From positions 64,067 to 120,244 of the forward strand of contig CAJFCJ010000071.1 in assembly GCA_904063045.1 (NCBI GenBank): 56,178 nt of DNA, written 5' to 3'. Of the stretch, positions 35,510-46,072 are shown piece by piece (position 1 is the stretch's first letter; every line of letters begins with the position of its first letter). Made by a program: the position numbers and the translations under genes. This DNA is from Dimorphilus gyrociliatus (taxonomy: Eukaryota > Annelida > Polychaeta > Dinophilidae). The notes under the pieces were generated by a model. That model was not told where the DNA came from. It searched no databases and saw only the letters and a list, made by a program, of their open reading frames with translations.

Positions 35510-36558
35510 AAAAATTTTCTTTTGGATGTCAATATACTTTTTCTTTTGATGTTTGTAAATCCTTTTTTCTGACAGTAATTTCTCATAAACTGCAATCAAC
35601 TCAGACTCTTTTTTTTAGTTCATCAACCAGCATGTAAAAAGACCCTTTAGCAGGTAGCTTACTGTTCATTCTTTCATGCCATCCTTCACAATCATTATTG
35701 GTCCTAATAGACAAACCAAAAACTGACCAGTTATTTGGTTTCCATAATTTATTTTTGATCCAGTTTGTTTGGAAGTATTGCAGCAGGTCTAAAAATTTAT
35801 TTTTTTCACAAAGTTCTGCATTTATACTGTCAAATGTTGGTTGAATAATATGTGCTGGCAAGAATGGCAGAGCCATCAATTTTCTGAAATCTTTCCAATC
35901 ATTTCCTTTTTCTTTGTATTTCTTTACATAGCCAAGAGCCTATTCAATAATATAAGTTATTCAATAGATAATGTTATATATATTTGAATGTAACTAACTT
36001 GTATTTTCCTATACACTGCTTGTGTGAAATGAAATATGCAACCTTGAAATTCAGTGAGGGGATATACTTTTGATAATGCTTTCCATAGTCCTTTTTCAAA
36101 GTCCATTGTAATTCTTTTTGGATGAAAATCATTGATAAGATTGTTGATATGCTAGAAGAAAGCAACTTTATTTATCATCACTTTTGAAGAGATAATATGA
36201 AATATTTACCTGAAATTTTTGTAAGTATGCTTTGCTATGCTTTGATGTCAGGAAAATAAAAACAAGAGGAACTTGCTTCATATCACCACTCTTCTTAACA
36301 AATGAGTGAATAGTGACAAGTTGATAAAATGCTTCTTTTACAATCTTGAAAGCACCATCAATGTACCAACAGTTGGATTTTGATAATAAATTCAGCTGAT
36401 GGTTTGTTGCAAAGATTAAAATTCTTTCTCCATTTTCACAAATATCTTTCTGCAAAATTTCATCAGGCAAAAATGTTTCATCTAAATTAAAGTTATACAG
36501 GTACATTCGCACCCACCCAGGGTACGTTCGCACCCAGGAACGTTCGCACCCGACCCCC
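35510..36558 (-). pseudogene. MULE-B1 transposase core, both ends missing
   Basis: From the 5' terminal array (36558-36499) the sequence passes straight into the middle of the transposase (LNLLSKSNCWYIDGAFKIV, first Asp). Next come MDFEKGLWKALSKVYP (second Asp), GCIFHFTQ (C-x2-H signature) and NNDCEGWHERM (Glu). Introns lie near 36205-36155 and 35995-35945. All three catalytic acids are kept. The zinc-finger and FLYWCH exons are deleted, a T-run at about 35607-35614 shifts the frame after VDELKK, and the coding sequence stops at KIF where the inverted duplication begins (35509). The 3' terminus is absent. Confidence 0.82.
36499..36558 (-). repeat. MULE-B1 5' terminal array
   Basis: Three units of ggtgcgaacgtacc type (read on the minus strand) and the outer end ggggtcggg. 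The same unit ends MULE-B2 at 54942-54973 and occurs at MULE-B3 (19559-19594). Confidence 0.8.
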
Positions 36559-36597
36559 AAAAACACACCTCACCAACTTAACAAGCATATAGTGTTT

Positions 36598-37070
36598 TGT
36601 ACAACTTTGGTTATATTTTACATGCTTGAACTCTATTATTTTATGCAACTTATATATGTACATCTTAAAACCTATGCAAGAAAATGCTATAACATTGGCC
36701 AAACATAAGTCTGATTAGTCAGCTTGAAGGCTCATCTTTAATTACCAATAAAGGTTGGGCCAAGTTATAATTTAATTAACTTGCCTAGGGTGTAGCCAAG
36801 TTATAATTCAATTAACCTCCTAAATCTTGAACCTTGTAACATCCCGTTACTAAACATAAATATGAACTACACATTTTGGCAACTGTAAAGTGATGATTGG
36901 ATATCAGAGGCAAACCTCAAAGTATATAAATCCTCACTATTCTCATTTTGCATGCAGCTTCCATCTGGATCAAAGGACCTGGGAAGATAGCCTGGAAACA
37001 ACCTCCACTGGAACCATCCATCTACTCCTCAACATTGAAAGACAGTTTGGTAATTTGGCAACCTGCTATT
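36598..37070 (+). repeat. LTR family fragment, U3 part
   Basis: Starts tgtacaactttgg and follows the solo LTR of 8173-8807 (opposite strand) through the TATA-like tatataaatcctc to caacctgctatt, then stops before the AATAAA region. Confidence 0.75.
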
Positions 37071-37409
37071 AAGAACTAAAAATAACTCTTTCAAGATTCT
37101 ATTAGTTTGAGTACTTTGGCAAATTGGTGAATGATTGGAAAGGACCATTACAGTTGTGACGAACCAGAAATTCTGACTACTGTAGTCTCTGACAATAGCC
37201 AATTGTGTTGCAGCATGCCAAATTAACATTGAATTATGCTTAGACATTCAAATATTTAGTTAAGACAATCAAACTTTTTTTGCATTATTCACCCAGGCAC
37301 AAAATGTTTTATTTTTATTTTATTATTATAGTATTCTTATTAAAAATAACAAAAACAAGGAATAGAGGTGAAACTGAAACTAAAAATAGAAAAATTCCAT
37401 ATTGTCAAA

Positions 37410-38894
37410 ATGGCGACCAAACAATATACTCTGCATGAAAATGAAGTGGAATGTTCAATTTGCTTTGAATCTTTAGTTGGAAGAGATCAAAGAATGCTAC
37501 CATGTCAACATACATATTGTCTTGAATGCATTCAACAACTCAGAATTGAAAATAGTGCAATTTGTTGTCCTCAATGTAGACAAAATATGAAAATAAAAAA
37601 TGGAGATATTAATCAACTTCAACATAATCGAATTATAAAATCTGTAATTGATATTAACAAGGAGCCCAGCTTATGCAAATATCATGCCAAAAAGTCAGAT
37701 ATTTATTGCCAAACACATAATATTCAAGGTTTATGTACTTCATGTTTGGATGAAAACCATGAGTCTTGTCAAGTTTTCTCAATGGAAAAATATCAAAAAC
37801 CGGAGGAACAATTCCGAATAATTTTAGATCAAGACCAAAAGAAAATGACTGAGATTTTTAATAAAATTAATGAACATGAAAGAAAATCAATAGAAAAAAT
37901 AAAAAACAAATACAACATTTTGAGGGATAAATTTACAGAGTTGAATAAACTTAGGATTCAATTTTATAAAAAATTCACAACTGAACACAAAAAACTGGAA
38001 AATTTATTAATTAACTCCAAGAAAACCAAGAATGAAGAAATAGAAATATATTTAGATTTTCAAGTTGATTATGATTTTTTCAAATGTTTTGATATGAACA
38101 TTAAAAATGCAGAAAAAGATTTAACAGATAATCAATTCAAAGCATTATCAATGTTGAAAAAACACTTAGAAAATGAAAAAATTGAAATATTTAACAAACC
38201 AATAATTTGTAATAATGTGAAAGATTTGGCAAATCTAATGAAATCCAGAATTAAACCAATTAATTTAGATTTTAAAGAAATTAATTTAAACAGTGAAAAA
38301 ACTGAAGATATTAGTAATTTACTAAAACATTGTTCCACAATAGAAACAATAAATTTAGCTGGTAATAAAGAAATGGATGAAGGAATATCACTTATTTGTG
38401 AAGAACTGAAGATGTCATCAAACACCTTGAAAAATCTTGATTTCCATAATTGTAATTTACAGAGACAACAATGTAGAGATATTGGAAATTTACTAAAACA
38501 TTGTTCTTCAATAGAAACAATAGATTTATCAAGGAATCCAGGAATGAATGAAGGAATATCACTTATTTGTGAAGGACTAAAGATGTCATCAAACACCTTG
38601 AAAAATCTTGATTTCTGTAATTGTAATTTACAGAGACAACAATGTAGAGATATTGGAAATTTACTAAAACATTGTTCCACAATAGAAACAATAAATTTAG
38701 CTGGTAATAAAGAAATGGATGAAGGAATATCACTTATTTGTGAAGGACTAAAGATGTCATCAAACACCTTGAAAAATTTTGATTTCCATAATTGTAATTT
38801 ACAGAGAGAACATAGAGATATTCAAAAGTTACTAAAACATTGTTCCAAATTAAAAACAATAGATAGCAAGTCTGGAATTTGCACAATCAGTTGA
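37410..38894 (+). CDS. TRIM-like RING/B-box/coiled-coil protein with LRR C-terminus (494 aa)
   Basis: The start at 37410 (caaaatggcg) is preferred over the upstream in-frame ATG at 37368. Residues about 15-58 form a C3HC4 RING finger (CSICFESL, CQHTYCLECIQQL, CCPQC), the E2-binding module of E3 ubiquitin ligases. A B-box follows (CKYHAKKSDIYCQTH, CTSCLDENHESC), then a long Lys/Glu-rich coiled coil (about 135-285). The C-terminus, about 290-490, is 3.5 LRR pairs of 57 residues; the 171-bp units are almost identical in DNA, so they were duplicated recently. Classical TRIM proteins end in SPRY or NHL domains; an LRR end is unusual. Single exon, intact. Likely a cytosolic ubiquitin ligase whose LRRs choose the target; substrate unknown. 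Confidence 0.85.
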   Translation: MATKQYTLHENEVECSICFESLVGRDQRMLPCQHTYCLECIQQLRIENSAICCPQCRQNMKIKNGDINQLQHNRIIKSVIDINKEPSLCKYHAKKSDIYCQTHNIQGLCTSCLDENHESCQVFSMEKYQKPEEQFRIILDQDQKKMTEIFNKINEHERKSIEKIKNKYNILRDKFTELNKLRIQFYKKFTTEHKKLENLLINSKKTKNEEIEIYLDFQVDYDFFKCFDMNIKNAEKDLTDNQFKALSMLKKHLENEKIEIFNKPIICNNVKDLANLMKSRIKPINLDFKEINLNSEKTEDISNLLKHCSTIETINLAGNKEMDEGISLICEELKMSSNTLKNLDFHNCNLQRQQCRDIGNLLKHCSSIETIDLSRNPGMNEGISLICEGLKMSSNTLKNLDFCNCNLQRQQCRDIGNLLKHCSTIETINLAGNKEMDEGISLICEGLKMSSNTLKNFDFHNCNLQREHRDIQKLLKHCSKLKTIDSKSGICTIS

Positions 38895-39165
38895 TATAAA
38901 TGAAATAGAAAGTAAAGTAATTGGAAGTTTGCTAAAAAATTGCTCAAATTTAGAAAAACTAAATTTAAGAGGAAATACTAGAATGGATAATGGTGTAATG
39001 AATATTTGTGAAGGACTTTGTAATTCTACAAAGACATCAAAGGAATTTGTTTTGAAATCCTGTTATTTAAATGCTCCTTTTCCCATCAAACCAGATGATC
39101 CTGTTATCACAACTTTCATATCTTCTTCTGAGTATTATTCCTCCTTATACAAACTGCTGGGATAA
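38895..39165 (+). pseudogene. LRR fragment fused downstream of the TRIM-LRR gene
   Basis: In another frame from 38905, one more LRR unit (ESKVIGSLLKNCSNLEKLNL) is closely related in DNA to 29375-29545 of the decayed array rather than to the adjacent TRIM-LRR repeats. It ends in an unrelated PIKPDDPVITTF...YYSSLYKLLG tail. It could be a former exon end or a template-switch relic. No start of its own. Confidence 0.55.
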
Positions 39166-39619
39166 ATTAGAGCTTAAAATCAAAATTAACCTTCTGCAAA
39201 TGCAATTTCACATATATTGATCAGATCTATTATATAATAAATCAAATATATTCAACTAGAATGTATATAGCGTATTGACCTACTTTCTCCTAATCTATAG
39301 TGCCTAGATTGGCTTGATAAAAATTTTCTAATGATTTTATTAAGAAATCTACAAGATTGCGATAATAGAAATAGAGATAAATGAATTCTTTTTTCAACAA
39401 CATTCGAGCCTTTATGCTCAAATAATAATAAAAAATAATTTCTATATTCACCTGCACTGAAAATCAAAATGGCTGCCAATATGGAGATTGATCTAAATGT
39501 TTACTACTTGAATTTTTTTATTGACTATCTTCTAAAGGAAATAAATAATATAAAATAAAAAAGTTTAGTTTTTGTGGAATAATTCGATGAATAAAGCTAT
39601 TTTTTGACGATGATATAGT
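39166..39619. other. No gene seen
   Basis: AT-rich, non-coding, between the LRR fragment and the MITE-like terminus at 39620. Confidence 0.45.
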
Positions 39620-39655
39620 AGACGTTTTCATTTATGGCCGTTTTCAACAGGACCC
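39620..39655 (-). repeat. Single MITE/MULE-type terminus
   Basis: The minus strand reads gggtcctgttgaaaacggcc, then ataaat, like the MITE ends at 23918. No partner terminus nearby; it abuts the Penelope-like fragment. Confidence 0.5.
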
Positions 39656-40430
39656 GTGGAGATTTTAATGCTTGTTTGGCTAAGATAAAAGAGAATAAAG
39701 GTCTTAAATACATTAATGTTAATTACAAATCCACCAGGAAACGGTGGGTCAGTAAGAATTGGAAACAGGGACTAGCATCTTTCCCCATAGACTAGTGAAA
39801 CACAAAGATGTCGGTCTCTACTTACAAGGTAAACCCCTTTACTAAAGTGAGTCAAACTGAGAAGACCATTTCAAGTGAGATGGTGAAGATATCCCAGTAT
39901 GGAATGATTTTAAAAATAATGTTTGGAATAAAGGTTGTGAGACTTTGAATAGGGCGAATGAAAGGTATAGCAAGCCTCACCAAAATAGCTCTAGTTCAGG
40001 ATTTCAAAATGCTGTTGAAACAATCTACAGCAAAGACGATATCATCATCAAACCTCCAGATAAAGGAAACAACATTGTAATCTTGAACATAAAGGTCTAT
40101 TTGACAGAGACTAACAGACTATTATCTGATAATAACACCTACAAAATGGTCTCTTTTCCTATTTCAAAATCAAGACATTCTGAAATCATCTCTATCCTTA
40201 CAAAACTTAATAAGGAGGACTTTGTAATAAATAGGATGATAAAAAGAGCTTAGCTCAAAATGAAAGCTACAGACTGGTATTTTTATCTTCTTCCAAAAAT
40301 TCATAAAGAAAATTGGACAATTCCTAATAGGATGCCACTTGGGAGACCAGCTGTTTGTTTCAGGGAAGTGATTTATATCTTCTCTCCTGTTGGCTAGATG
40401 CTTGTCTTCGACCATTGGCTATGGTGTGTG
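39656..40430 (+). pseudogene. Penelope-like reverse transcriptase fragment
   Basis: One frame (39945-40253) reads DIIIKPPDKGNNIVILN and YLTETNRLLSDNNTYKM, the N-terminal part of Penelope-like (or related) reverse transcriptases, where IKPADKG is typical. After a stop at 40253 the frame continues with WYFYLLPKIHKENW and GRPAVCF, the next conserved blocks. Upstream, RGDFNACLAKIKENKG and NVNYKSTRKRW may be part of the same protein, with stops. The catalytic YADD region and the GIY-YIG endonuclease are not visible, so the copy is 3'-truncated and dead. Confidence 0.65.
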
Positions 40431-41173
40431 GGGTATACTGTACGAATGCACGAGATACTTTAGATAGTAGTTCCTAAACAGTTACACCAACACTTAGCAA
40501 GCTTACAGTGGGAGTGCAATTTTGGGATTGCCAGTCTCTACTGATTGGTCTAAAAAGTAAGAAACCTGATTTATGCTGAAATCTGAAATTATGCTCAAGG
40601 ATTTTATACTAAATCATATATGCTATAACTTTTGATTTTCCAATCTTCTTTAGAAATGGAGTTGACAGGGTTTATTCAATGTTTCTATTGTACCAAACAA
40701 GCTGAAAGAATCGTTTTGTACCTCATCTCCTTCAAATAATTTATATCACGTAGAGTTTCTTTCCGTTTTGCAATGGGAATTTTAAACCATTGTAAGCGTT
40801 GCCAAATAAAGGCACCACGTGACAAAATTGTATAAAACTGGAGAGGGAAGACACTTAGCGAAATCCTTTTCATCCTGGCTATCACTCTTTATGAAGGCTT
40901 CTTTGGGCCTATAGTAGTATTATGTGTAACATAATGAATATCGTTTATTCAATAGTAAAATTCAATAACAATGTTCACTAAAATAATTATGATTGACATT
41001 TGCATTTTGTAATTTTAAAACAAAACACTATTCAACAGTACTGTATTTTAAAAACAAAGGTTTATATTAAAGAATTATATTCATTATATATTGAAAATTC
41101 ATTAGGGTATAGATATAAAGTATTTGAAGAAATTCAAATACATTCTGTTCAAATTGAAATTATCAATTGAAGA
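40431..41173. other. No gene seen; upstream of the 41174 gene
   Basis: Non-coding on both strands as far as I can read; it must contain the promoter of the gene at 41174, but no element is distinct. Confidence 0.45.
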
Positions 41174-42728
41174 ATGAAAGATTTACAATTGTCTTTCCTG
41201 TTGATTGTACTATTAAAGTTTGCAGTAAAAAATGTTACATCCCGACTTGACAGTTAGTTTTTACTCTGGTCTTCATTTAACAAAACTTAAATTTTTCTCA
41301 AATTTCAGTGTGTTTTACTGAAGTGCACCAAAAACATAGGCTAACTGGATATAACATTCTGACACCGACTAGTAAGGATTTGGAAGAGTGCAAATATGAA
41401 TGTATAATGAAAAGTACTTGCAAGTAATGAAATACTAAGCTGTAGAATATAACAACTAACCATTCTATTCCTCTCTCCCTCTCTCTCTCTTTCTCCCTCT
41501 TTCTAGGTCAATTGATTATGTACCATCTACAAAGGTTTGTAGTTTAAATTCAGAAGATAGATTCTCTAAACCTGATAAGTTTGATTTTTGGGAAACCACT
41601 AATTATTATGGGCGAAAAAATGGAACATGTGGTAATCTTATAGTATTGAAATTTGTATCATCTTATCTTACATGTTCTTCTTTGGTTTCTTTTTACACAG
41701 ACGTTGTTGTCAATGCGGCACAGTGTCAAAATATATCTCTAACACTTTGTGGCTCTTCGCTAACAACTAGAACCTATTGCGAGGCTTATGGATGTTGTTT
41801 TGTTGGTAATAGATGCTACTATGACAACACTTTTATACCTGGATTTATAAAAGTTTCAAGAAAAACAACAACATCATCAAAAATGTTGGTTTTTAGTGGA
41901 ATAAATATGATAGATTGCTCAAAAAAGTGTTTAGAGAATCCTCTGTGTAGCTGTTTCGTCTACAATCTCCTAACAACCTTTTGCTTTTTATCAGCTGATG
42001 TTTGTATTGAAAGCGGTGACACTAATTTTGTTGATACAGTAACTTATCATAGGCTAGCTCACAAATCGCTAACTTGCTTCAAGACCTACTGTAGGGGTGA
42101 AACCGGCCACAATGTGAATAGTATCAAAGAATGCAAATCTCTATGTGATGCGCAATCTCAATGCGACATGGCTCTTTACTGTCCCGATAAAAGATTAAAT
42201 CGTTGCTTATTAAGCAATTTAAAAGCTGATACATGTGACTACAATAAAGATGAAGACAGAAAATGGGTTATACATCAATCTTGTACTAATGGCCCAATTT
42301 TTGACGATACAAAAAGTTCAAGAAATGACAAACTAAAGAAAATAATGGATAGTGAAAGTGAACAAACATGTATTGATATAAAACTTGATGAAAAATTTAA
42401 TTTGAGAATTCCTTGGCCTTCAGTTGATTCTAATTTAAAAAATTTTGAAATTTTAGTTAAAGGTGAAAATCTGCAAAATTGTATTAGTTCTACAAAGAGT
42501 TTGCCAGATTCTGGAGTGCTTGCTTACATTCCAATTGATGTACAATTAGACCCAACATTTCTTGGAGAATTTCATAGTTGTAAATTGATTGATGGAGATG
42601 GCAATCAGTTTTGTAATTATAGATGTGAATGCGGAGAAGAATATTGTCAGGCTGTATACATCAAGGCTTTTGGAGTAGTTGAGCAAAATATAAAAGTTTG
42701 CAACTATAATTTAACAAATGTACCGTAA
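41174..42728 (+). CDS. Secreted PAN-trefoil-PAN-PAN protein (448 aa, 4 exons)
   Basis: Exons 41174-41252, 41309-41423, 41507-41631 and 41701-42728 join in frame (intron phases 1, 2, 1) to 1,347 nt. Exon 1 is a signal peptide (MKDLQLSFLLIVLLKFAV). Exons 2-3 form a PAN domain (LEECKYECIMKSTC, CKSIDYV, VCSLNSE). Exon 4 opens with a P-type trefoil (CGSSLTTRTYCEAYGCCF, then CYY), followed by two further PAN-like Cys modules (DCSKKCLENPLCSCFVY; ECKSLCDAQSQCDMALYC) and a C-terminal domain with CKL, YRCECGEEYC and VYIKAFG. That last domain recurs in the pseudogene at 21599. Intron 2 has a CT-rich tract. Probably extracellular, mucus- or glycan-associated by analogy with trefoil and PAN proteins; function inferred. 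Confidence 0.85.
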
Positions 42729-43075
42729 AAATTACATTCGTATAAAACTTAAATAGCTATGAACTAGAAGTTGACAAGCATGAAAGGTATGGGTTTGTTT
42801 AAATTGACTGGCACCCAATCATTTTCTATCTATGACCATTGTCTGTTAACTGTATTTTAAAGAAAGTTGAAAATAAATTTCAAAAGTCAACCTGAATCAA
42901 TCAATAAATCAATCAATGTAAATCATTAAATTGCCATAGTATTGCTCAATTTTTTAATGTGTTTACTGGTCGGGGTCATTGTCTTCTAGTGTGTAATTTT
43001 TAATAGAGAACTTCAAACTTTACTTTTTAGTTGACTAGTAAATAGCCTCAAAGTGTCAATACTAATCTCATCTGT
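42729..43075. other. Convergent 3' flanks, no gene seen
   Basis: Intergenic stretch between two convergent genes. Contains a simple tcaatcaataaatcaatcaatg repeat at about 42897. Confidence 0.5.
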
Positions 43076-44544
43076 TTATATTTTTGTGTCTGTATGTTTT
43101 ACTGATAAAAAAAATAAAGGGCTGTAAGAAAATATCCTTGGAAATTGGACAGTATAATCAAAAAAGACTGAAACATATATTCCGGAATCAGAATTTAAGG
43201 TCAAGGTAAATAGTCCACAAGAAGTCTGATTATTAGTATTTTTTCCAAAAATACTAAATCTTAATGCTTTAATATTGAAATGATAATATTGTGGTAGATA
43301 ATAAAATACTGGTGTGAGTTTTTGAATACTAAACACTCTTGTTGAATCACCTAGAAGACATAATAATGAATGAATAATAGATAAGGATTTTGCTTAATTT
43401 AAATTTATGAATGAATTAAACCTGTTGAATAAACTTGAATGGCTTGAAAACCAACATATTTTTGGGTATCACTATGAATATTCAGAACTGTAACATTAAT
43501 CCATTGTTCTATAAACTCATCAATATAACTAAAGCATTTTAAATGTCTGTCTTTGGGAAAGTCTAAAATGATAGATGAACCAGAGCTCCAATCAACTCTT
43601 ACTTGTGAAAATAATCTTTTATTAGCCCCCTGTCTGAAAAGTGTCCTCTATTCATTTACTTTCTTGATAAAACAAGGTTAAATATGATATTTTACCTATT
43701 TCCTAAACAATATTTTACAGGTACTACAGCTGTAGAGAATTTAACCAACATATATACACCAATACACCTTAGACCTAGACAATTACTCATCCATTCTTGA
43801 TGAGACAAAAACTGACCACTGATAAGATCTAATGTAAGATTACAATCTCTTGATTTAGAGACACCTTTACTGGCTTCACAAATTGCACCTTTTGAAGAAT
43901 CGGCAACATTTACAAGAAATTCATCATTGTAGTTTTCGGTATCTATCAGGTGAATTAAAAGTATTTTTGTTGTTGTTGTTTTTTTGTGTTAATTTGATTA
44001 TTTGAAATAAAATACCCGAGTAAGCATAAAGAAAAATACCACTGAAACCTTTGTTTTGAATTGGTGGGGTTTCAACAACTTGTATCTCTACTGACGTTGC
44101 TCCTAAACCAATATTCTCTTCCAATAGAAAGCATTGACTGTGAGTACTTGAATCTGGATATATAAAAAAGTTCGAATTTCCAGGAAATTTAATTTTTAAA
44201 TTTTGTGGATTCATTGTTGTTTTTAAAAATCCTTTTGTAAGACAAAGTTGAATAATATCAAAACTTTTTCTAAACGAAATATTTATAGTATCAGAATTAC
44301 AGGAAGAGCTTGAACATACTGTCATCCATGAATTGATATTCACCCAAGGTGAAACTAGAGCATTTTTGCAATAGAACGTTGTATCGTGTACAGTTTTTCT
44401 AACATCATTCGAAGAGCAATTTGCTCCATTGTCTAAAGTTGCAACATTGATTAACTGTCCTGTTAATTTAACACTATCAGTAATATAACAACAAAATTGA
44501 GTAAAGTAGATGAGAATGATAAATCTAGTATTCAAATAATTCAT
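43076..44544 (-). CDS. Secreted protein of Cys-rich repeats with short FA-OMT-like end (420 aa, 4 exons)
   Basis: Exons 44544-44016, 43942-43696, 43633-43422 and 43350-43076 join in frame (phases 1, 2, 1) to 421 codons including the stop. Met at 44544 starts a signal peptide (MNYLNTRFIILIYFTQFCC); a further in-frame Met lies at 44592. Two related units follow, each with an NxWMxxC/EWMSNC cluster, a Cys-rich turn and a strand ending in Cys (SWMTVCSSSSCNSDTINIS; EWMSNCLGLRCIGVYMLV). Each unit ends with an immunoglobulin-like strand series (WINVTVLNIHSDTQKYVGFQ). These are the same units, with the same intron phases, as in 25377-27232. The last exon begins like that gene's FA-OMT-type domain (FYYLPQYYHFNIKALRFSI) but stops after 90 codons, so the C-terminus is short. 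Function unknown, extracellular. Confidence 0.82.
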
Positions 44545-45273
44545 TTCAAATTTTGAATAATTTCTAAAAATTGTGCAATTCACTTGGTGCATAGAGCTGA
44601 GTGAAAGAGGTAATTGAAGAAAGAAGAGAATATGTAATAATAAATTATTTATGGTGTTGATAGGATCTTTTCCTCATCTAGTTTCTATACAAAAACAATT
44701 TGTACTGTTGACTCTAGGTTACTCATTAATTTTAAATATAGAAAAACTGCTATCATTGTATTACGATCAGTTTTAGAGCAAATGTTATTCCATTAAAAAA
44801 GCTAAGCCTCTACGATGTATCTGATTGTGAGATAAGTGGCGCCATATTTTAACTGATAGAGAGCACCACCAGCATGTTAAAATATGTGTATAAATGCCTA
44901 AATTGACAAAAAATTTTTATTATGTCACCAGATGATGACTGACAACAGTTGGAATGTTTGTAAATTGTAATTGATTTTATAAAATACATATATAATATTA
45001 AGACTCTTCTGAATTATTTTTATCACATGCTACTTTTATTCTGAATCATTTGCAATCATTTCCCATGTTACCAATGTCTGATTTTAATTTACCGTGTCTG
45101 ATTAACACTCACCTGTAATGAAATGGTAAACAAACAAAGAGGGAAGAATTGAAGAGAGCTGACATTTATTATGTACTCAGAATGTATTGCTAAATATTTG
45201 CAGTAAATATTAGTGATGAATGAATGATCACTTTGATAGATTCTTTCTATAAAATAATCAATATTTCCTGACT
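44545..45273. other. No gene seen; upstream of the 44544 gene
   Basis: Non-coding and AT-rich. Probably holds the promoter of the minus-strand gene starting at 44544. Confidence 0.45.
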
Positions 45274-45466
45274 GAGGAATGGAAAACGCCCATTTTGCAG
45301 TTATTTTGGGGTGAGAATTTGGGTTGGGAAAGGGTTAGGAAAAATATTCCAACAATTGATTTGTAATTAGGTGGGTCCAAACTAAGGGTTAGGAACAATG
45401 AAGCTTAGTCTAGGGCTGGGTTAGGGTTAGAGTAAAACCACAGAACTGTGGGTGATTTCAAAGTAA
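45274..45466 (+). mobile_element. TTAGGG-bearing MITE, copy 4, degraded
   Basis: Left end gaggaatggaaaacgccc; interior gggttgggaaagggttagg and tgggttagggttag; right end degenerate (gggtgatttcaaag). Same layout as copy 1 but more mutated. Confidence 0.65.
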
Positions 45467-45528
45467 AGTGAAAATCTTTATTATTCTTGTGATATAAAAG
45501 TGTACAATATAATGTTTCGGATACGACA

Positions 45529-45725
45529 GAAAACGTCCACAAATGAGTGCTTTTACCCTAACCCTAACCCAGCCCTTAGCTGTACCTAACCTTTTTCATT
45601 ACCCCTAACCCTTAGAGGAGACCCTCCTAACTGCAAATCAGTTACTGTTTTCTTTTGCCTAGCCATTTCTCAATCCAAATTTTTGTCTTGAAATTTCTCA
45701 TTTGTGGACGTTTTCTGTCGACCCC
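45529..45725 (-). mobile_element. TTAGGG-bearing MITE, copy 5, best-preserved ends
   Basis: Ends ggatacgacagaaaacgtcc and, reversed, ggggtcgacagaaaacgtcc, each followed by acaaatgag: about 28-bp inverted repeats. The interior has ccctaaccctaaccc. It lies only 63 bp from copy 4, in the opposite orientation. Confidence 0.8.
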
Positions 45726-45992
45726 GATATTTCATTTATTGAATAAATTAGATAGTAGCATTTAATTTACATGGAACTTGTTCAAACTCTACTATTTCAT
45801 AGTCTTTTTTCGGCTGTTCTTTTATCCATCTTTTGCATAGTGACATTTAAGCCACATCCAAAGTTTCTTATCAAACTTTCAAAAACGAATTTTGTATAAA
45901 TATTGTTTTAATTTGCCAAGTCTATTTTTAACTTTAATGTTTTGAGAAAGATTTTTTTAAAAATTTGAGATATAAATGATAGCAGTTTTAGT

Positions 45993-46072
45993 AATCTAAA
46001 TATAAATTAGATTGAATACAGCTGGTGGAAGGCAAAGTTGGTTTCTTAGCAAATAATGCAGAAACTTTTTGT
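45993..46072 (+). repeat. 80-bp direct repeat, copy 1
   Basis: Identical to 47691-47770 except for one base (ttcttagc against ttcttggc). Includes gctggtggaaggcaaagttg. Confidence 0.9.

Noticed and set aside
36890-37072. 60-codon frame
   Set aside because: Lies inside the LTR fragment; the same frame occurs reversed in the solo LTR at 8257.
38132-38767. 211-codon minus-strand frame
   Set aside because: Antisense shadow of the TRIM-LRR repeats.
40685-40885. Possible continuation of the Penelope-like element
   Set aside because: No reverse transcriptase or endonuclease motif found beyond about 40430.
45550-45575. Telomere end
   Set aside because: The TTAGGG tracts are short, internal to bounded about-200-bp elements, and surrounded by ordinary sequence.
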